A DNA stretch of 49,399 nucleotides from a virus. The position numbers were made by a program, and so were the translations under genes. Positions 37,473 to 46,392 of this stretch are shown here, one piece after another. A model generated the notes under the pieces. That model was given only the letters and a program-made list of their open reading frames with translations. It was not told where the DNA came from and made no database searches. Each line of letters begins with the position of its first letter. Position 1 is the stretch's first letter. The DNA is taken from IMG/VR virus record IMGVR_UViG_3300033571_009718, positions 1 through 49,399 of that record; one strand, written 5' to 3'.

Positions 37473-38843
37473 TTAGCTGCTGGCCGTGATGAGTCCGACG
37501 ATCGGACCGGCGGCAGTGGTGTTGCCCACGTCGTGGACGTTGATGTCGAAGCGATCGGTGCCACGGATGGCAAGCTGATCCTCGGCGAACTTGTACTCGG
37601 TCGAGAGCGCGAGCGTGAGCGCCCGGCGATCGCCCATCGCGGTGCCGAGCCGGAAGTTGCCCAACAGCGCAGCGATCTGGTTGATGGCCGATGTGACCGG
37701 CATCACCTGCGAGAACACAACAGGGTAGCCAAGGAAGCGCGGGACGCCACCGTTGGCGATGTCGGTGATCGTGTTGCCACCCGCCGCCGTCTGCAGCCGA
37801 TGCGCGACGCTATCGAAGAAGGTCGTGCTCATCACCCACGCCGCACCGGCGCGAGCGTAGAGCGGCAGCCGGCCCAGGACATCGTGGAAGTCGGCAAGCG
37901 TGACGCTGTTGTAGTTCGTCGCGTAGCCGGTGCCACTAGCAACCTCAAGGCCTTTGATGTTGCCGATCGTGCTGTCGACGTTGCGCAGCTTCGAGCGGAT
38001 TCCGATGATGCCGCCGAAGGTCGACGTGCCATCGCCGTTGAAGTAGCACTCGTCTTCCTTGAGCGAGAAGGCATAGGCGATCTCACCCGCGAGATCGTCG
38101 CCGATCGAGATGATGGCGTCCTCGCTGAGCTCGCTGGACCAGAGCGTCAGGCAGGCCAGCTTCTTGGCCACGAGATTGACCTGGTCCCACGTCTTGTCAG
38201 AAGGCGTGATGGCCTGTCCCTCGCCAACGAAGTAGGCCGTGAGCCCACCGGTGCGGCGCGGGATCGTGAGCGTGTCGCTCGACATCGGGACGATGCGCGC
38301 GAGCCGACGAGCGACGCCGTACTCCTCGCGAAGGTCGATGATGTCGTTGCTGAACTGCGGCGGGACCAAGTAGCCGCCGAGGTAGTTATTGCCCTCGCTC
38401 AGCGCCTTGGACTCGATGCCGTTCTCTTGGCACCACCGCTTGCTAGCAGCATCGCCAACGATCGCGCCCTTGAACCACTTCCCGAACGCATAGGCGCGCC
38501 AATCGGCACTCTTGCCGTCGACGATGCCCTTGAAGTTCTGGATCTTGCGGACGCGCGTGAACTCGAACGACGGCGCGCTCTTGGTGGCCGTCTCGACGAT
38601 CTGTCCGCCGTGTTGCTTCACCGACGCCGATGGCGTGTAGCCCAGCGTCGCACTCTTGATCAACTCAAGCGCCGTGAGATCAGCGACCTCTTGCTCCAGG
38701 TTCTTGAGCGCATCGTTGCGGGATTTGACATCCGTGAGCAACTCAGCCGGGATGTCGCCCAGATCAGGGTAGGCGCCGAAAACGCCCTTCTGCTGCTCCT
38801 TCAGCTCCTCGATCTGAGTGAGCTTCTCTTGCAATCTGGTCAT
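37473..38843 (-). CDS. HK97-type major capsid protein
   Basis: ATG 38843 is chosen, with GGAGGG upstream; 456 residues. Residues 1-100 are a helical delta domain (LQEKLTQIEELKEQQKG, ALKNLEQEVADL), removed by the protease after assembly. The mature fold begins around residue 140, with YLVPPQFSNDIIDL, REEYGVARRLARIVPMSSDTLTIPR, SSELSEDAIISIGDDLAGEIAYAFSLKEDECYFNGDGTS (E-loop and spine helix) and the P-domain to the end. It follows the prohead protease, as in HK97. Confidence 0.93.
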   Translation of the reverse strand: MTRLQEKLTQIEELKEQQKGVFGAYPDLGDIPAELLTDVKSRNDALKNLEQEVADLTALELIKSATLGYTPSASVKQHGGQIVETATKSAPSFEFTRVRKIQNFKGIVDGKSADWRAYAFGKWFKGAIVGDAASKRWCQENGIESKALSEGNNYLGGYLVPPQFSNDIIDLREEYGVARRLARIVPMSSDTLTIPRRTGGLTAYFVGEGQAITPSDKTWDQVNLVAKKLACLTLWSSELSEDAIISIGDDLAGEIAYAFSLKEDECYFNGDGTSTFGGIIGIRSKLRNVDSTIGNIKGLEVASGTGYATNYNSVTLADFHDVLGRLPLYARAGAAWVMSTTFFDSVAHRLQTAAGGNTITDIANGGVPRFLGYPVVFSQVMPVTSAINQIAALLGNFRLGTAMGDRRALTLALSTEYKFAEDQLAIRGTDRFDINVHDVGNTTAAGPIVGLITASS

Positions 38844-38857
38844 TGGACCCTCCAAGT

Positions 38858-39814
38858 TTATAGATTTGCTTCCAGCCGAAGGAACTCGGCATAAGCCCGG
38901 CGAGCATCGGTGATTTGCGCAGCCTTCGCTTCGTCTTCGCCCTTCATCCGCTCGCGCTCCTCTTCGGTGAATGGCTTCGGATAGGGCTTGTCTTCGCCGT
39001 AGCCGTCGCCTTCCATCGGCGCGCTCTCGGGCATATATCCAAGCTCATCCGCGAGCTTGCGCATACGTCCGCACGCCTTTTCGAGATCCTCAGCCATTCC
39101 CATGCACAGCCGCCCGTGCTCTGGGTTGGGCATCCGATCCTGGCTCTTCCGAAGTTCCGTGATTTCTGAGATTCGTTGATGTAGCCCGTCGACAGCGGTA
39201 AGCACTGCCTCTGAGTGTTGAGCGAACGTCAGACCTGTAAGCAGGGACTTGGCGTCCGTAATGATGGCGTTGTTATTCGCCGGAACCGTCACCGGCGAGT
39301 ACTCGAACAACTTGAGCTTCTTCAAGAGCGCGACTTGTCGGCGACCGGACATGTCAAAATCGGACATCAACCGCGCGCGCTTGTCCATTGGCATTGCCAT
39401 ACGATCGGCCGCAGCCATCAGGCCATTGCGGTCGACCATCTCATATTCCTGGACCTGGTAGCCGATCGAGAGCTTCTTGATTACCCTGTCGCGGATGAGC
39501 GTCATCGCCTCTTCGCCCTTGCTGGTTTTGCTGATCCGGCCCTTGGTGAAGAGCCCGTAGCCGTCCTCGCGGACTTCGAGCGGGACGCCGATCGGCTGCA
39601 TCCAATCGTGTTGCCAGACGATCACGCCCTCTTTGAGGAAGCGCCCGAGGTCGTCCGTGAATGCGCCCGGCATAATCACGTCGCCGGTCGAGTCGAGATT
39701 CAGGATGCCCGCCGCATAGCCCTCGAAGGTGCCGGCATATTGGCCGTCAGCCATATCGGCGGCCTTGACCTCGAACTCGACCTGCTTCTGCTCGATCTGT
39801 CCCACTCGATCCAT
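38858..39814 (-). CDS. HK97-family prohead protease, with long C-terminal (scaffold-like) part
   Basis: ATG 39814 is preceded by GGGAGGGCAACG; 318 residues. The protease domain covers about 1-190: FEGYAAGILNLDSTGDVIMPGAF, VIVWQHDWMQPIG with the catalytic His, KKLSIGYQV with the catalytic Ser, and LFEYSPVTVPAN. The C-terminal 120 residues are helical and charged, which suggests a scaffold function fused to the protease. It cleaves the capsid delta domain. Confidence 0.9.
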   Translation of the reverse strand: MDRVGQIEQKQVEFEVKAADMADGQYAGTFEGYAAGILNLDSTGDVIMPGAFTDDLGRFLKEGVIVWQHDWMQPIGVPLEVREDGYGLFTKGRISKTSKGEEAMTLIRDRVIKKLSIGYQVQEYEMVDRNGLMAAADRMAMPMDKRARLMSDFDMSGRRQVALLKKLKLFEYSPVTVPANNNAIITDAKSLLTGLTFAQHSEAVLTAVDGLHQRISEITELRKSQDRMPNPEHGRLCMGMAEDLEKACGRMRKLADELGYMPESAPMEGDGYGEDKPYPKPFTEEERERMKGEDEAKAAQITDARRAYAEFLRLEANL

Positions 39815-39830
39815 CGTTGCCCTCCCAACT

Positions 39831-39906
39831 GTCAAGGATTCCTTGACGGATCCGCCCATCAAGTACCGAGGAATCCTCGGTAGTCGTAAAGCGCTGCTTT
39901 ACGACT
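39831..39906. repeat. Three consecutive perfect palindromes between portal and protease genes
   Basis: GTCAAGGA-T-TCCTTGAC (39831-39847), TACCGAGGA-A-TCCTCGGTA (39864-39882), and AGTCGTAAAGC-GCT-GCTTTACGACT (39882-39906). The third reaches the portal stop. In mRNA they would be three hairpins, possible processing or expression-balancing elements; as DNA they could be protein sites. Confidence 0.85.
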
Positions 39907-42430
39907 CTTCGTCGATCCTATCCAATGCGGCGCGCTTTTTTTTGGCCCACGCATAGCCGGCATCCCCGCCCCAGAGCGCCCACGCGATGCGGCCGTTCGA
40001 CGGGTAGCCGTCCTCACCCGGCCGGAAGCCCTCGGCGCGCTTGTCGACCTCGTGGCGAGAGAAGAAGCTGAACATCCGGCGCACCGTTTGCGGCGAGAGC
40101 TCGCGGCCGTTGACGATGTCGCGCGCCCGCGCAATGCCCACCGCAGTCCCGCCGCGCCCGAACTCGTCGCGCCAATCGAGCCCGCGTTGGGCCTCTGCCT
40201 TCATCCCGGCCGTCGGTGTCAGAGAGATGTCCTGCCCGCGGTAACGCGCCTTCGTCGTTGTGTCGTTACTGGCGGATGCCGTGACGTTTGTCGTAGCCAC
40301 GGGCAGGATGACGCAACGGCAGCGGGCGCCACCTTCGCAGTTGGGATTGGGCACATCCGGCAGGCTCTCACGTGGCCCACGTTGACCGTCAGCGGCACGG
40401 CACACGCCACACGTCCGCACGTCCAGAATCGCTGAGTAGATGTAAAGCCGGATGTCGTCGCCCTTCGCCGCCATCTCAGCGTCGCGGCCCTGTGCCAGCG
40501 CGATGTTGGTGAACTCGCCGGCCGTGGCGACGACATAGCCCGTGGACGCCGCAAGCATCTCATCGCGCACCGTCGCGCCGATGTCGCCCGCATCATCGCC
40601 GGTCACTTGGCTTGTGGTTTGGGCTCGTACCGCAGATCCCACGGCGCGCGCTTGCACGTCATTGGCGATCCGCACGAGTAGCAGGGAAGCGATCACGGCG
40701 ATCTGTTCAGCGTTCGGTGTCGCCGTCACCTCGCCCTCGATGCCCTGCTGTCGAAGCTCGCGATTGACCAGGGACGCACCACGGCCGAACAGCAGCAGCA
40801 GCGCCGCCTCGACACGTGTCCGCTGCTCTTCCGTCGGTCGCAGCTCGACGCGCGCATACTCTTCCGGCGGCAGCCCTTCGATCTGCCCGACCACATCCGC
40901 GATCATCTCTTCCCGGATCGCCAACAGCAGCGCCGATAGCTGGATCACCCCGGCCTGGTACTCTTCGTCGATGGCCTTAATCGCACGCGCTTCGATCTCT
41001 GTCGGCTGGCGCAGGACAGGGATGCCGTTCCACACATCCGCCTTGGTGTGGACGTGTCCATCGTAGGACGCCTCTTCGATGTCGTCCTCTTCCTCATCTT
41101 CCATCTCTTCTTCGTCGACATCTTCCTCTTCGTCGATCTCTTCCTCTTCTGGCTGTTCCGGCTCTTCCATCTCTTCGACGTCCTCGAACGGATCGCCCAT
41201 CGCCACCACGCGCACGTTGTTGGGCACATACGTGTAGTCGCCGGTCGGAATCGGGTCGTAGCCGAACTGTGCGCGCGTCTCGTTGAGCGTCGCGACACCC
41301 GCCATAAGCGCTTCGATCGCCCGCTGTTCCTTCTCGCCCTGATTCTCTTGCAGGGCTCGAATCTCGCTTGTGTCGAACTCAAGGCGCAGCCGGCTTGCCC
41401 GCAGATCGCGCTCGTAGTCCACCAGCATCTGCCGGGTGAGCTGATTCGCCAGGATGCGCCACGTCGGAATGAGCGCTTCCTCAAACGCCGCCTTGCGCAG
41501 GTTCTCAAGGTTGTTGTACGTCGACGAATCGAGCCCGGCCGAGAGCCCTGCCACGATCGCAGGGATGCCCAACGCCCCGGCAATGCGCGTCTCAGCCATA
41601 TTCGAGATCGCCGAGAAGTTCATCTGCTCAGGGTCGAAGCCGAGCGTCTGCACGCTGGCAGGGAAGTCGAGCATCAGCGGCTCACCGCGATTGTCGCCAC
41701 CGAACTTGCGCTTCCACGTCTGCTTGATCGCTTCTGCCTTCTCGGGGCTCATCCCGATCATCTCTGTAGGCGTCAGGACAACGCCAGGGATCGCCATATT
41801 GCGGCACAGCGACGCCACCCATAGGTTGACCTCAGTGTCCGTGAAGATGTTCAGCAGCGCCGCCTTGATGGGCGCCATCCCGTAGCGTGGATTGGCCGGG
41901 TTGATCCCATTCCTGAAGTGGATGACGTTCTCGACAGGGATGCGCTCGATCGTGCCGTTGACCCGTCGCTCGTAGTAGTCGATGAATGCGCTGCCGTCCT
42001 CTGGCCAATGCGGCTTGATCGACCAATGCGGCTCATACCAGATCTCGGTCGGCACGCCAAAGCCCCGCGCGTTACGTGCTTTGAGCCAGTAGGCGTTGCC
42101 GTCCAGGTGATAGGACAGCAGTGTCCCGTACCACAGGTCCGTGTCCTGGTAGAACGGGTTTGGCTGGCTGATCAGCTGCACCATCGGGTGGTCGTCGACA
42201 AGCTCGCGCTCACCTTCGGCGTCGTACTGGTACACACCAAGCGGCGCTTGTGTGAAGTTGCGCTGCAGCCAGTTCAGGCAGTTCATCACGGCCGAGTTCG
42301 ATATCGGGTCCGTGTTCTCGTACGGGAACGTGCGCGGTGCGATGCTGACGAATGCCCCGCCGCGGTGCGTGTGCCGCGTGGGGAACTGGAACGCCCTGCC
42401 CGCTGCTTTGAATCGTTCGAGAATGCTCAT
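39899..42430 (-). CDS. Portal protein fused to MuF/gp7-like minor head domain (843 aa)
   Basis: Residues 1-405 are an HK97-family portal protein: NCLNWLQRNFTQAPLGVYQ, NAYWLKARN, VIHFRNG, AGLSAGLDSSTYNNLENLRKAAFEEAL, and the end TLNETRAQFGYDPIPTGD. A run of mostly Glu/Asp at 415-454 is a flexible linker. Residues 640-715 form a MuF/SPP1 gp7-type head morphogenesis domain with Cys at 674, 677, 698, 704 and 706. The last 70 residues (RRMFSFFSRHEVDK, GYPSNGRIAWALWGGDAGYAWA) are a third small module. It forms the DNA portal and may deliver an internal minor protein. Its start overlaps the metallophosphoesterase stop. Confidence 0.9.
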   Translation of the reverse strand: MSILERFKAAGRAFQFPTRHTHRGGAFVSIAPRTFPYENTDPISNSAVMNCLNWLQRNFTQAPLGVYQYDAEGERELVDDHPMVQLISQPNPFYQDTDLWYGTLLSYHLDGNAYWLKARNARGFGVPTEIWYEPHWSIKPHWPEDGSAFIDYYERRVNGTIERIPVENVIHFRNGINPANPRYGMAPIKAALLNIFTDTEVNLWVASLCRNMAIPGVVLTPTEMIGMSPEKAEAIKQTWKRKFGGDNRGEPLMLDFPASVQTLGFDPEQMNFSAISNMAETRIAGALGIPAIVAGLSAGLDSSTYNNLENLRKAAFEEALIPTWRILANQLTRQMLVDYERDLRASRLRLEFDTSEIRALQENQGEKEQRAIEALMAGVATLNETRAQFGYDPIPTGDYTYVPNNVRVVAMGDPFEDVEEMEEPEQPEEEEIDEEEDVDEEEMEDEEEDDIEEASYDGHVHTKADVWNGIPVLRQPTEIEARAIKAIDEEYQAGVIQLSALLLAIREEMIADVVGQIEGLPPEEYARVELRPTEEQRTRVEAALLLLFGRGASLVNRELRQQGIEGEVTATPNAEQIAVIASLLLVRIANDVQARAVGSAVRAQTTSQVTGDDAGDIGATVRDEMLAASTGYVVATAGEFTNIALAQGRDAEMAAKGDDIRLYIYSAILDVRTCGVCRAADGQRGPRESLPDVPNPNCEGGARCRCVILPVATTNVTASASNDTTTKARYRGQDISLTPTAGMKAEAQRGLDWRDEFGRGGTAVGIARARDIVNGRELSPQTVRRMFSFFSRHEVDKRAEGFRPGEDGYPSNGRIAWALWGGDAGYAWAKKKRAALDRIDEES

Positions 42431-43647
42431 ATCGTCCCCATCGTTGCCGTGGCCTGATGGCCGGTCTCTGCCGTGTACGTCTCGCTCGCATCCATAACAT
42501 GGATCGGCGCGGTAATTGTGACGCCGTGGGTGGGATCGGTGATCCAGAACGCCTGCCGCGGTGGCTCGAAGCCGAAGTTGTTGACGAAGGCGTATTCGTC
42601 ATAGCCCTTGCTGCTGCCGTTGATGATGAGCCCCTTGACGAATGCGAGTTGGTGCCAGTGGCCCATCACCATGTAGTCGTAGGATCGGCGCACGGCCGTC
42701 TCTCGCTGTCGTTTGCGCGCGTCGCCGAGTAGCAGCGGCGAGAGCATCCCGCTGATTCCGGATCCGCCCCGGAACTGATCGCCGTGGGTGAGCAAGTAGC
42801 GCGTCGAGAAGATGCGGTACGGTTGATCCGCGCTCTCGCTGATCGCGAACTCGATTCCCTTCTCTTTTGCCAAGAGCTTGCGCAATAGGTGGTAGAAGAA
42901 CCAATCGAAGTTGTCCTGCGCGCGGTGCTTCGCGTGCGGCTTGCGTTGGCGTCGCCCGTGATTGCCCGCCACACACGGCAGGAACACCCGGCCGAAGGCA
43001 TCGCGCAACAACAGGATGCCGGCGCAGATCGGCTCGGCCCAGTGCAATAGGCTCTCGAAGATCGTCCCCGCATTCGTCTCGACCAACTCTTCGTGGATGA
43101 TCCCGCTGAAGATGTCGCCACCCAACGCCAGGACGACGCCCTCGTACTTGAGCCCTTGCAGGTAGTCGTTACTGATCTCGATTGTGTGCGCGAAGAAGTT
43201 CCGCAAGCGCTTCTCGGCGATCTCGCGATTGTAGGCGTTGACGAAGTTGACCTCGCGCGGGTCGACCACCTCGTCGAGATGGGCATCTGACAAGAAGGCA
43301 GTGGCAATCGCCGCTTTGCTGCCAGCGCGCTCTTTGATCGTCCACGCAGGGACGTTGACACGCGCCTCTTTGATGAAGCTGAACATCGCCGAGAGCTTAG
43401 CCTGCTCTTCGATCTGCGCGCGCAGTTGATCGTTCTCGGCTTTGAGCGTGACGAGCTGTGCAGCGTCGGTGGTTGCCGCTTCATCGAGTCCCTCGACGAC
43501 AAGCTTGCCCTTGTGCCACTTGCCGACAGCAGTGTAGACGGCGTTGTAGCTCGTTCCCGTCGCCTTCATCACGGTTGCGATCTTGCCACCCGCAGCCACG
43601 TAGGCGCGCACAAGCTCGCGTTGTCTGTCCTCTGTCAGTCTGGACAT
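42427..43647 (-). CDS. HTH/metallophosphoesterase protein between terminase and portal
   Basis: This 406-residue protein begins with a helix-turn-helix region (RELVRAYVAAGGKIATVMKATGTSYNAVYTAV) and a short coiled coil. The calcineurin-like phosphoesterase part follows, with SDAH at 120-123, GGD at 176-178, GNH at 228-230, HGD at 288-290 and GHWH at 329-332. All metal ligands are present, so it should be active on a phosphodiester, nucleic acid or nucleotide. Its position suggests a role in DNA packaging or genome end processing. Confidence 0.85.
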   Translation of the reverse strand: MSRLTEDRQRELVRAYVAAGGKIATVMKATGTSYNAVYTAVGKWHKGKLVVEGLDEAATTDAAQLVTLKAENDQLRAQIEEQAKLSAMFSFIKEARVNVPAWTIKERAGSKAAIATAFLSDAHLDEVVDPREVNFVNAYNREIAEKRLRNFFAHTIEISNDYLQGLKYEGVVLALGGDIFSGIIHEELVETNAGTIFESLLHWAEPICAGILLLRDAFGRVFLPCVAGNHGRRQRKPHAKHRAQDNFDWFFYHLLRKLLAKEKGIEFAISESADQPYRIFSTRYLLTHGDQFRGGSGISGMLSPLLLGDARKRQRETAVRRSYDYMVMGHWHQLAFVKGLIINGSSKGYDEYAFVNNFGFEPPRQAFWITDPTHGVTITAPIHVMDASETYTAETGHQATATMGTI

Positions 43648-43716
43648 TGCATTGATACCGCATCGCCAAGCCTCGTCGTGTGGTACCTGATGCGCCCGGG
43701 TGAGAAGGCAGGCGCG

Positions 43717-44946
43717 TCAGTAAGCGTTGCCCATCGCGCCTTCCAACGTGGCCTTCCACGCGAGCGCACGAGCCATCACGGTGTCATCGTGGCCACCGTC
43801 CGGGGCCGAGTAGCTCACCCGCCCCGTCGTCTTGCTGATCGTCGCCTCGTAGGCGAGCAGTTCGAGCCGCGCCGTCTCGTTGGCGATCCACCGGCATTCT
43901 TCGCGTTCCAGCGCAAGTGCGAGCGATTGGATCAGCGGCGACTTGCTGCTACCGGTCGTTTCGAAGCCGCGCACCGGCAAGCCTTCGCGAATGAGCGCTT
44001 CCAGGTTCGGCTGCCCGATCGAGTTGGATTCGGCGATCACCGCTTGCACGCGCCAATCGCGGATGATCTCGGTGAGCCGCGCCCGTTGGAATGCCCATTC
44101 GATCTTGTGGAAGCGGTCGAGCGCCACTTCCCGCTTGCAGGTTTGGCATACCACGCTGATCGCAGTGAAGTCGTTCTTCTGTCCCCAATCTACGCCGGCC
44201 ACCATCACGTGGCCCTTGTGGGCATCGGGTGTCGTGGGGTCGGATGTCAGGCAAGCGTCGATGTTGCGGAACACCGCGCCATCGTTCTGCAGGAACTCGG
44301 CGAGATACTCTTGACGGAAGATCTGCTCAGGCAGCTCGCGCCGTGCAGCGTCCACTTCGGCCGGGTCGATGTAGGGATTGTCGGTCGTCAGCGCGTGCCA
44401 CGCTGCCCACTCGGTCTGCGCCGGGTCGACACCGCGCGAGTAGCAGGCGTGGAAGAAGTTGAGCCCCTTCGGCGTCGACAGGAAATAGGCGTCGCCCTGG
44501 TAGTCGGTGAGCGTCGGTCGGATCACCGCTTGCCACGCATCATCAAGCCCGGCCACCATCGCGGCTTCGTCGATCACCACCCGCGCGTACTTGCGCCCAC
44601 GTGCCGAGTCAGCAGCCGCCAGCGACCAGCAGTCGATCACACCACCCGTGATGAGCTCGATGCGATGCTCTTGTGCCGACACGCGAGAGTGCAGCGGCAG
44701 GGTGAGCCGCTTGATCTCCTTCCACACCTCGATGAGCATTGGATATTGCGGACTGAACCATCCCACGGGGTAGCCGTCGAGCGCCTTGTCCACAAGGAAG
44801 TCGATGCCGAGAATCGTCTTGCCGAAGCGGCGCCCACACGCCAACACGTTGAAGCGGCGCGCCTCTCGCACGATCCGCTCTTGTCCTGCGTGCAGCGACG
44901 GAAGGACAAGCTCAATTCTCGCTGGTTGTGTTGCGTCGATCTTCAC
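43717..44946 (-). CDS. terL: Terminase large subunit
   Basis: This 409-residue protein has the ATPase Walker A ACGRRFGKT (36-44) and Walker B VVIDEAA (D126, E127). The RNase-H-like nuclease has D243 (GVDWG), E296 and D387/D388 in GGHDDTV. It packages DNA into the prohead and cuts genome ends. Length is in the normal range. It overlaps the small subunit gene by 35 bases. The family type (headful or cos) cannot be told from sequence by eye. Confidence 0.95.
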   Translation of the reverse strand: MKIDATQPARIELVLPSLHAGQERIVREARRFNVLACGRRFGKTILGIDFLVDKALDGYPVGWFSPQYPMLIEVWKEIKRLTLPLHSRVSAQEHRIELITGGVIDCWSLAAADSARGRKYARVVIDEAAMVAGLDDAWQAVIRPTLTDYQGDAYFLSTPKGLNFFHACYSRGVDPAQTEWAAWHALTTDNPYIDPAEVDAARRELPEQIFRQEYLAEFLQNDGAVFRNIDACLTSDPTTPDAHKGHVMVAGVDWGQKNDFTAISVVCQTCKREVALDRFHKIEWAFQRARLTEIIRDWRVQAVIAESNSIGQPNLEALIREGLPVRGFETTGSSKSPLIQSLALALEREECRWIANETARLELLAYEATISKTTGRVSYSAPDGGHDDTVMARALAWKATLEGAMGNAY

Positions 44947-45337
44947 GCCGTACGATCACCTCAATGGCCCCGGATTGCTGTACCTGTTGCGTCTCGACGT
45001 AGCCGCGCTCTTTGCCTAGGCATTTGAGCGCAAAGCACACGGCCCAGCCCTGCAGCTGCTCGATCGCCATCACGAGCGCGTTCTCGGCTTGGTCGATCAT
45101 CGCTTCCCGCTGGTCCTTGAGTACCTGCTGAAGCTCGGGATGTCGCTGGATAAACGCATATACCGTATACCGCGCGCAGCCGAGTTGCCGCGCTGCGTGT
45201 GAGATATTCCCGCGCGCTTGGATCAGCTCGCGTTCCACGTCTTCCAGTTTGAGATGCACGGATGACTTCGGAGCCTTGATGGGAAGCTCTTTGCTGGCGG
45301 GCGTCTTCTTCTTGGTAGCCTTCTTTTTTGCTGTCAT
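44912..45337 (-). CDS. Terminase small subunit (probable)
   Basis: This 141-residue protein has a Lys-rich start (MTAKKKATKKKTPA), then a HTH (ELIQARGNISHAARQLGCARYTVYAFIQRHPEL) and a helical oligomerisation part. The C-terminal tail is charged. It lies directly before terL and would recognise the packaging site. Confidence 0.8.
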   Translation of the reverse strand: MTAKKKATKKKTPASKELPIKAPKSSVHLKLEDVERELIQARGNISHAARQLGCARYTVYAFIQRHPELQQVLKDQREAMIDQAENALVMAIEQLQGWAVCFALKCLGKERGYVETQQVQQSGAIEVIVRREDRRNTTSEN

Positions 45338-45343
45338 GGTTGA

Positions 45344-45607
45344 TTACAGTGGGTCGCGTGTACGCCGCATCAGGACGGTGTTGATGCTGGCGAGTTGCGT
45401 CTGGATTGCTTGGACTGCATCGCGGAACTCTTGCCTGTCCATCTTGGACTCCAGTTTGGCCTCAAGCCGGTCGAGATCCGCTTCCAGTTTGGCTTGCAGC
45501 GTCTCGAGGTCGGATCGGCCCGCCTTTGTGAAGGACGAGACGATCCAACCGAGTAATGCCCCGGCGATCGCGCCTATGATGTGTTCGGTCCATCCTGTTC
45601 CAGCCAT
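45344..45607 (-). CDS. Membrane-anchored coiled-coil protein, lysis region (87 aa)
   Basis: ATG 45607 was chosen from the hydrophobic start and the GGAGA upstream. One membrane segment (HIIGAIAGALLGWIVSSF) is followed by a coiled coil (LETLQAKLEADLDRLEAKLE) and a polar end. This N-anchor plus coiled coil resembles i-spanin (Rz-like) or XhlA/holin-associated proteins. The gap to the next gene (45608-45724) shows no coding frame of note. Confidence 0.62.
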   Translation of the reverse strand: MAGTGWTEHIIGAIAGALLGWIVSSFTKAGRSDLETLQAKLEADLDRLEAKLESKMDRQEFRDAVQAIQTQLASINTVLMRRTRDPL

Positions 45608-45724
45608 TCCTTGTTTCTCCACGTCAGGGCACCTTGTGTGTGTGAAGGGTGGGTGGGCGTACGGTTGGTTCCCATCCCGGCGCGAGGCTATTACGCCGCC
45701 AACCTGCCCACCCATAACTTGGGA

Positions 45725-45913
45725 TTAGTCGTCGGGGTCCATCGCTTCCAGCTTGGCCCGCAGCGCGGCGATCGCGGTCGTGTTCGCCTTCGTTTGGGCC
45801 TCGGCTTCGGCGAGAAGCTGCTCAACGGATTTGCCCGATCGAGACGCCTCACGAAGGATCTCGCGGGTGAGCTGCAGGGACAGGTAGGTGATCATCTGTA
45901 GAATCTCGTTCAC
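45725..45913 (-). CDS. Small helical lysis-region protein (62 aa)
   Basis: MNEILQMITYLSLQLTREILREASR is followed by an Ala/Glu helix (LLAEAEAQTKANTTAIAALRAKLEAM). It overlaps the lipoprotein stop by four bases. Probably a coiled-coil partner of the neighbouring membrane protein; no family is recognised. Confidence 0.6.
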   Translation of the reverse strand: MNEILQMITYLSLQLTREILREASRSGKSVEQLLAEAEAQTKANTTAIAALRAKLEAMDPDD

Positions 45914-46392
45914 TGCTTCACCTCCTTGGCAGTTTGAACGACCTCGGCAAACGTGTTGAACGTCAGGACGAGATCATTGATCAGGCTTGTCCACGCCTTG
46001 CGCTTGTCGGCAGGGATTGCGGCGAACTCGGGCGAGTCCAGCAGCGCCGTCAGGGATCGCTGCCCGCTCTCGACGATCTGCAGGACCTTTGCCTTGCCGG
46101 CGGGGTCGAAGGCGAGTGCCTTGCCGTCAGGCGTCAGGTAGCGCTTGCTCTCGTCGACGAGCTGCCCGTTGATCGTGTTGACCAGATTGAGCGTCTCGAT
46201 GATCTTGATCCCGGTGGCGGGTGACATCTGGCCACTTGCCGTCTGTTTATCCACGAGCTGGATGCCGACATCCAGGTAGCCCGCCACACGGGCGTTGAGC
46301 TTGGCGAACTCACGGTCCTTGTCACAGGCCGAACCAACCACGGCGACGGCCACGAGCAGCGCGACGGCGATTCGCGAAGTATGCTTTCTCAC
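45910..46392 (-). CDS. Predicted lipoprotein of the lysis cassette (160 aa)
   Basis: The signal peptide is RKHTSRIAVALLVAVAVVGSAC, shown here in its parts: a basic n-region, an Ala/Val core and the lipobox VGSAC with Cys at residue 23. The mature part is helical and soluble. In a phage lysis cassette such a protein could be an o-spanin-like outer membrane partner, though it is longer than usual, or a superinfection-exclusion lipoprotein. If a spanin, the host has an outer membrane. Confidence 0.72.
   Translation of the reverse strand: MRKHTSRIAVALLVAVAVVGSACDKDREFAKLNARVAGYLDVGIQLVDKQTASGQMSPATGIKIIETLNLVNTINGQLVDESKRYLTPDGKALAFDPAGKAKVLQIVESGQRSLTALLDSPEFAAIPADKRKAWTSLINDLVLTFNTFAEVVQTAKEVKQ

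Noticed and set aside
37533-38894. 453-residue frame on the plus strand opposite the capsid gene, and similar long frames such as 43426-45027
   Set aside because: They are antisense shadows of capsid and terminase genes caused by high GC; composition is Arg-rich and no ribosome site is present.
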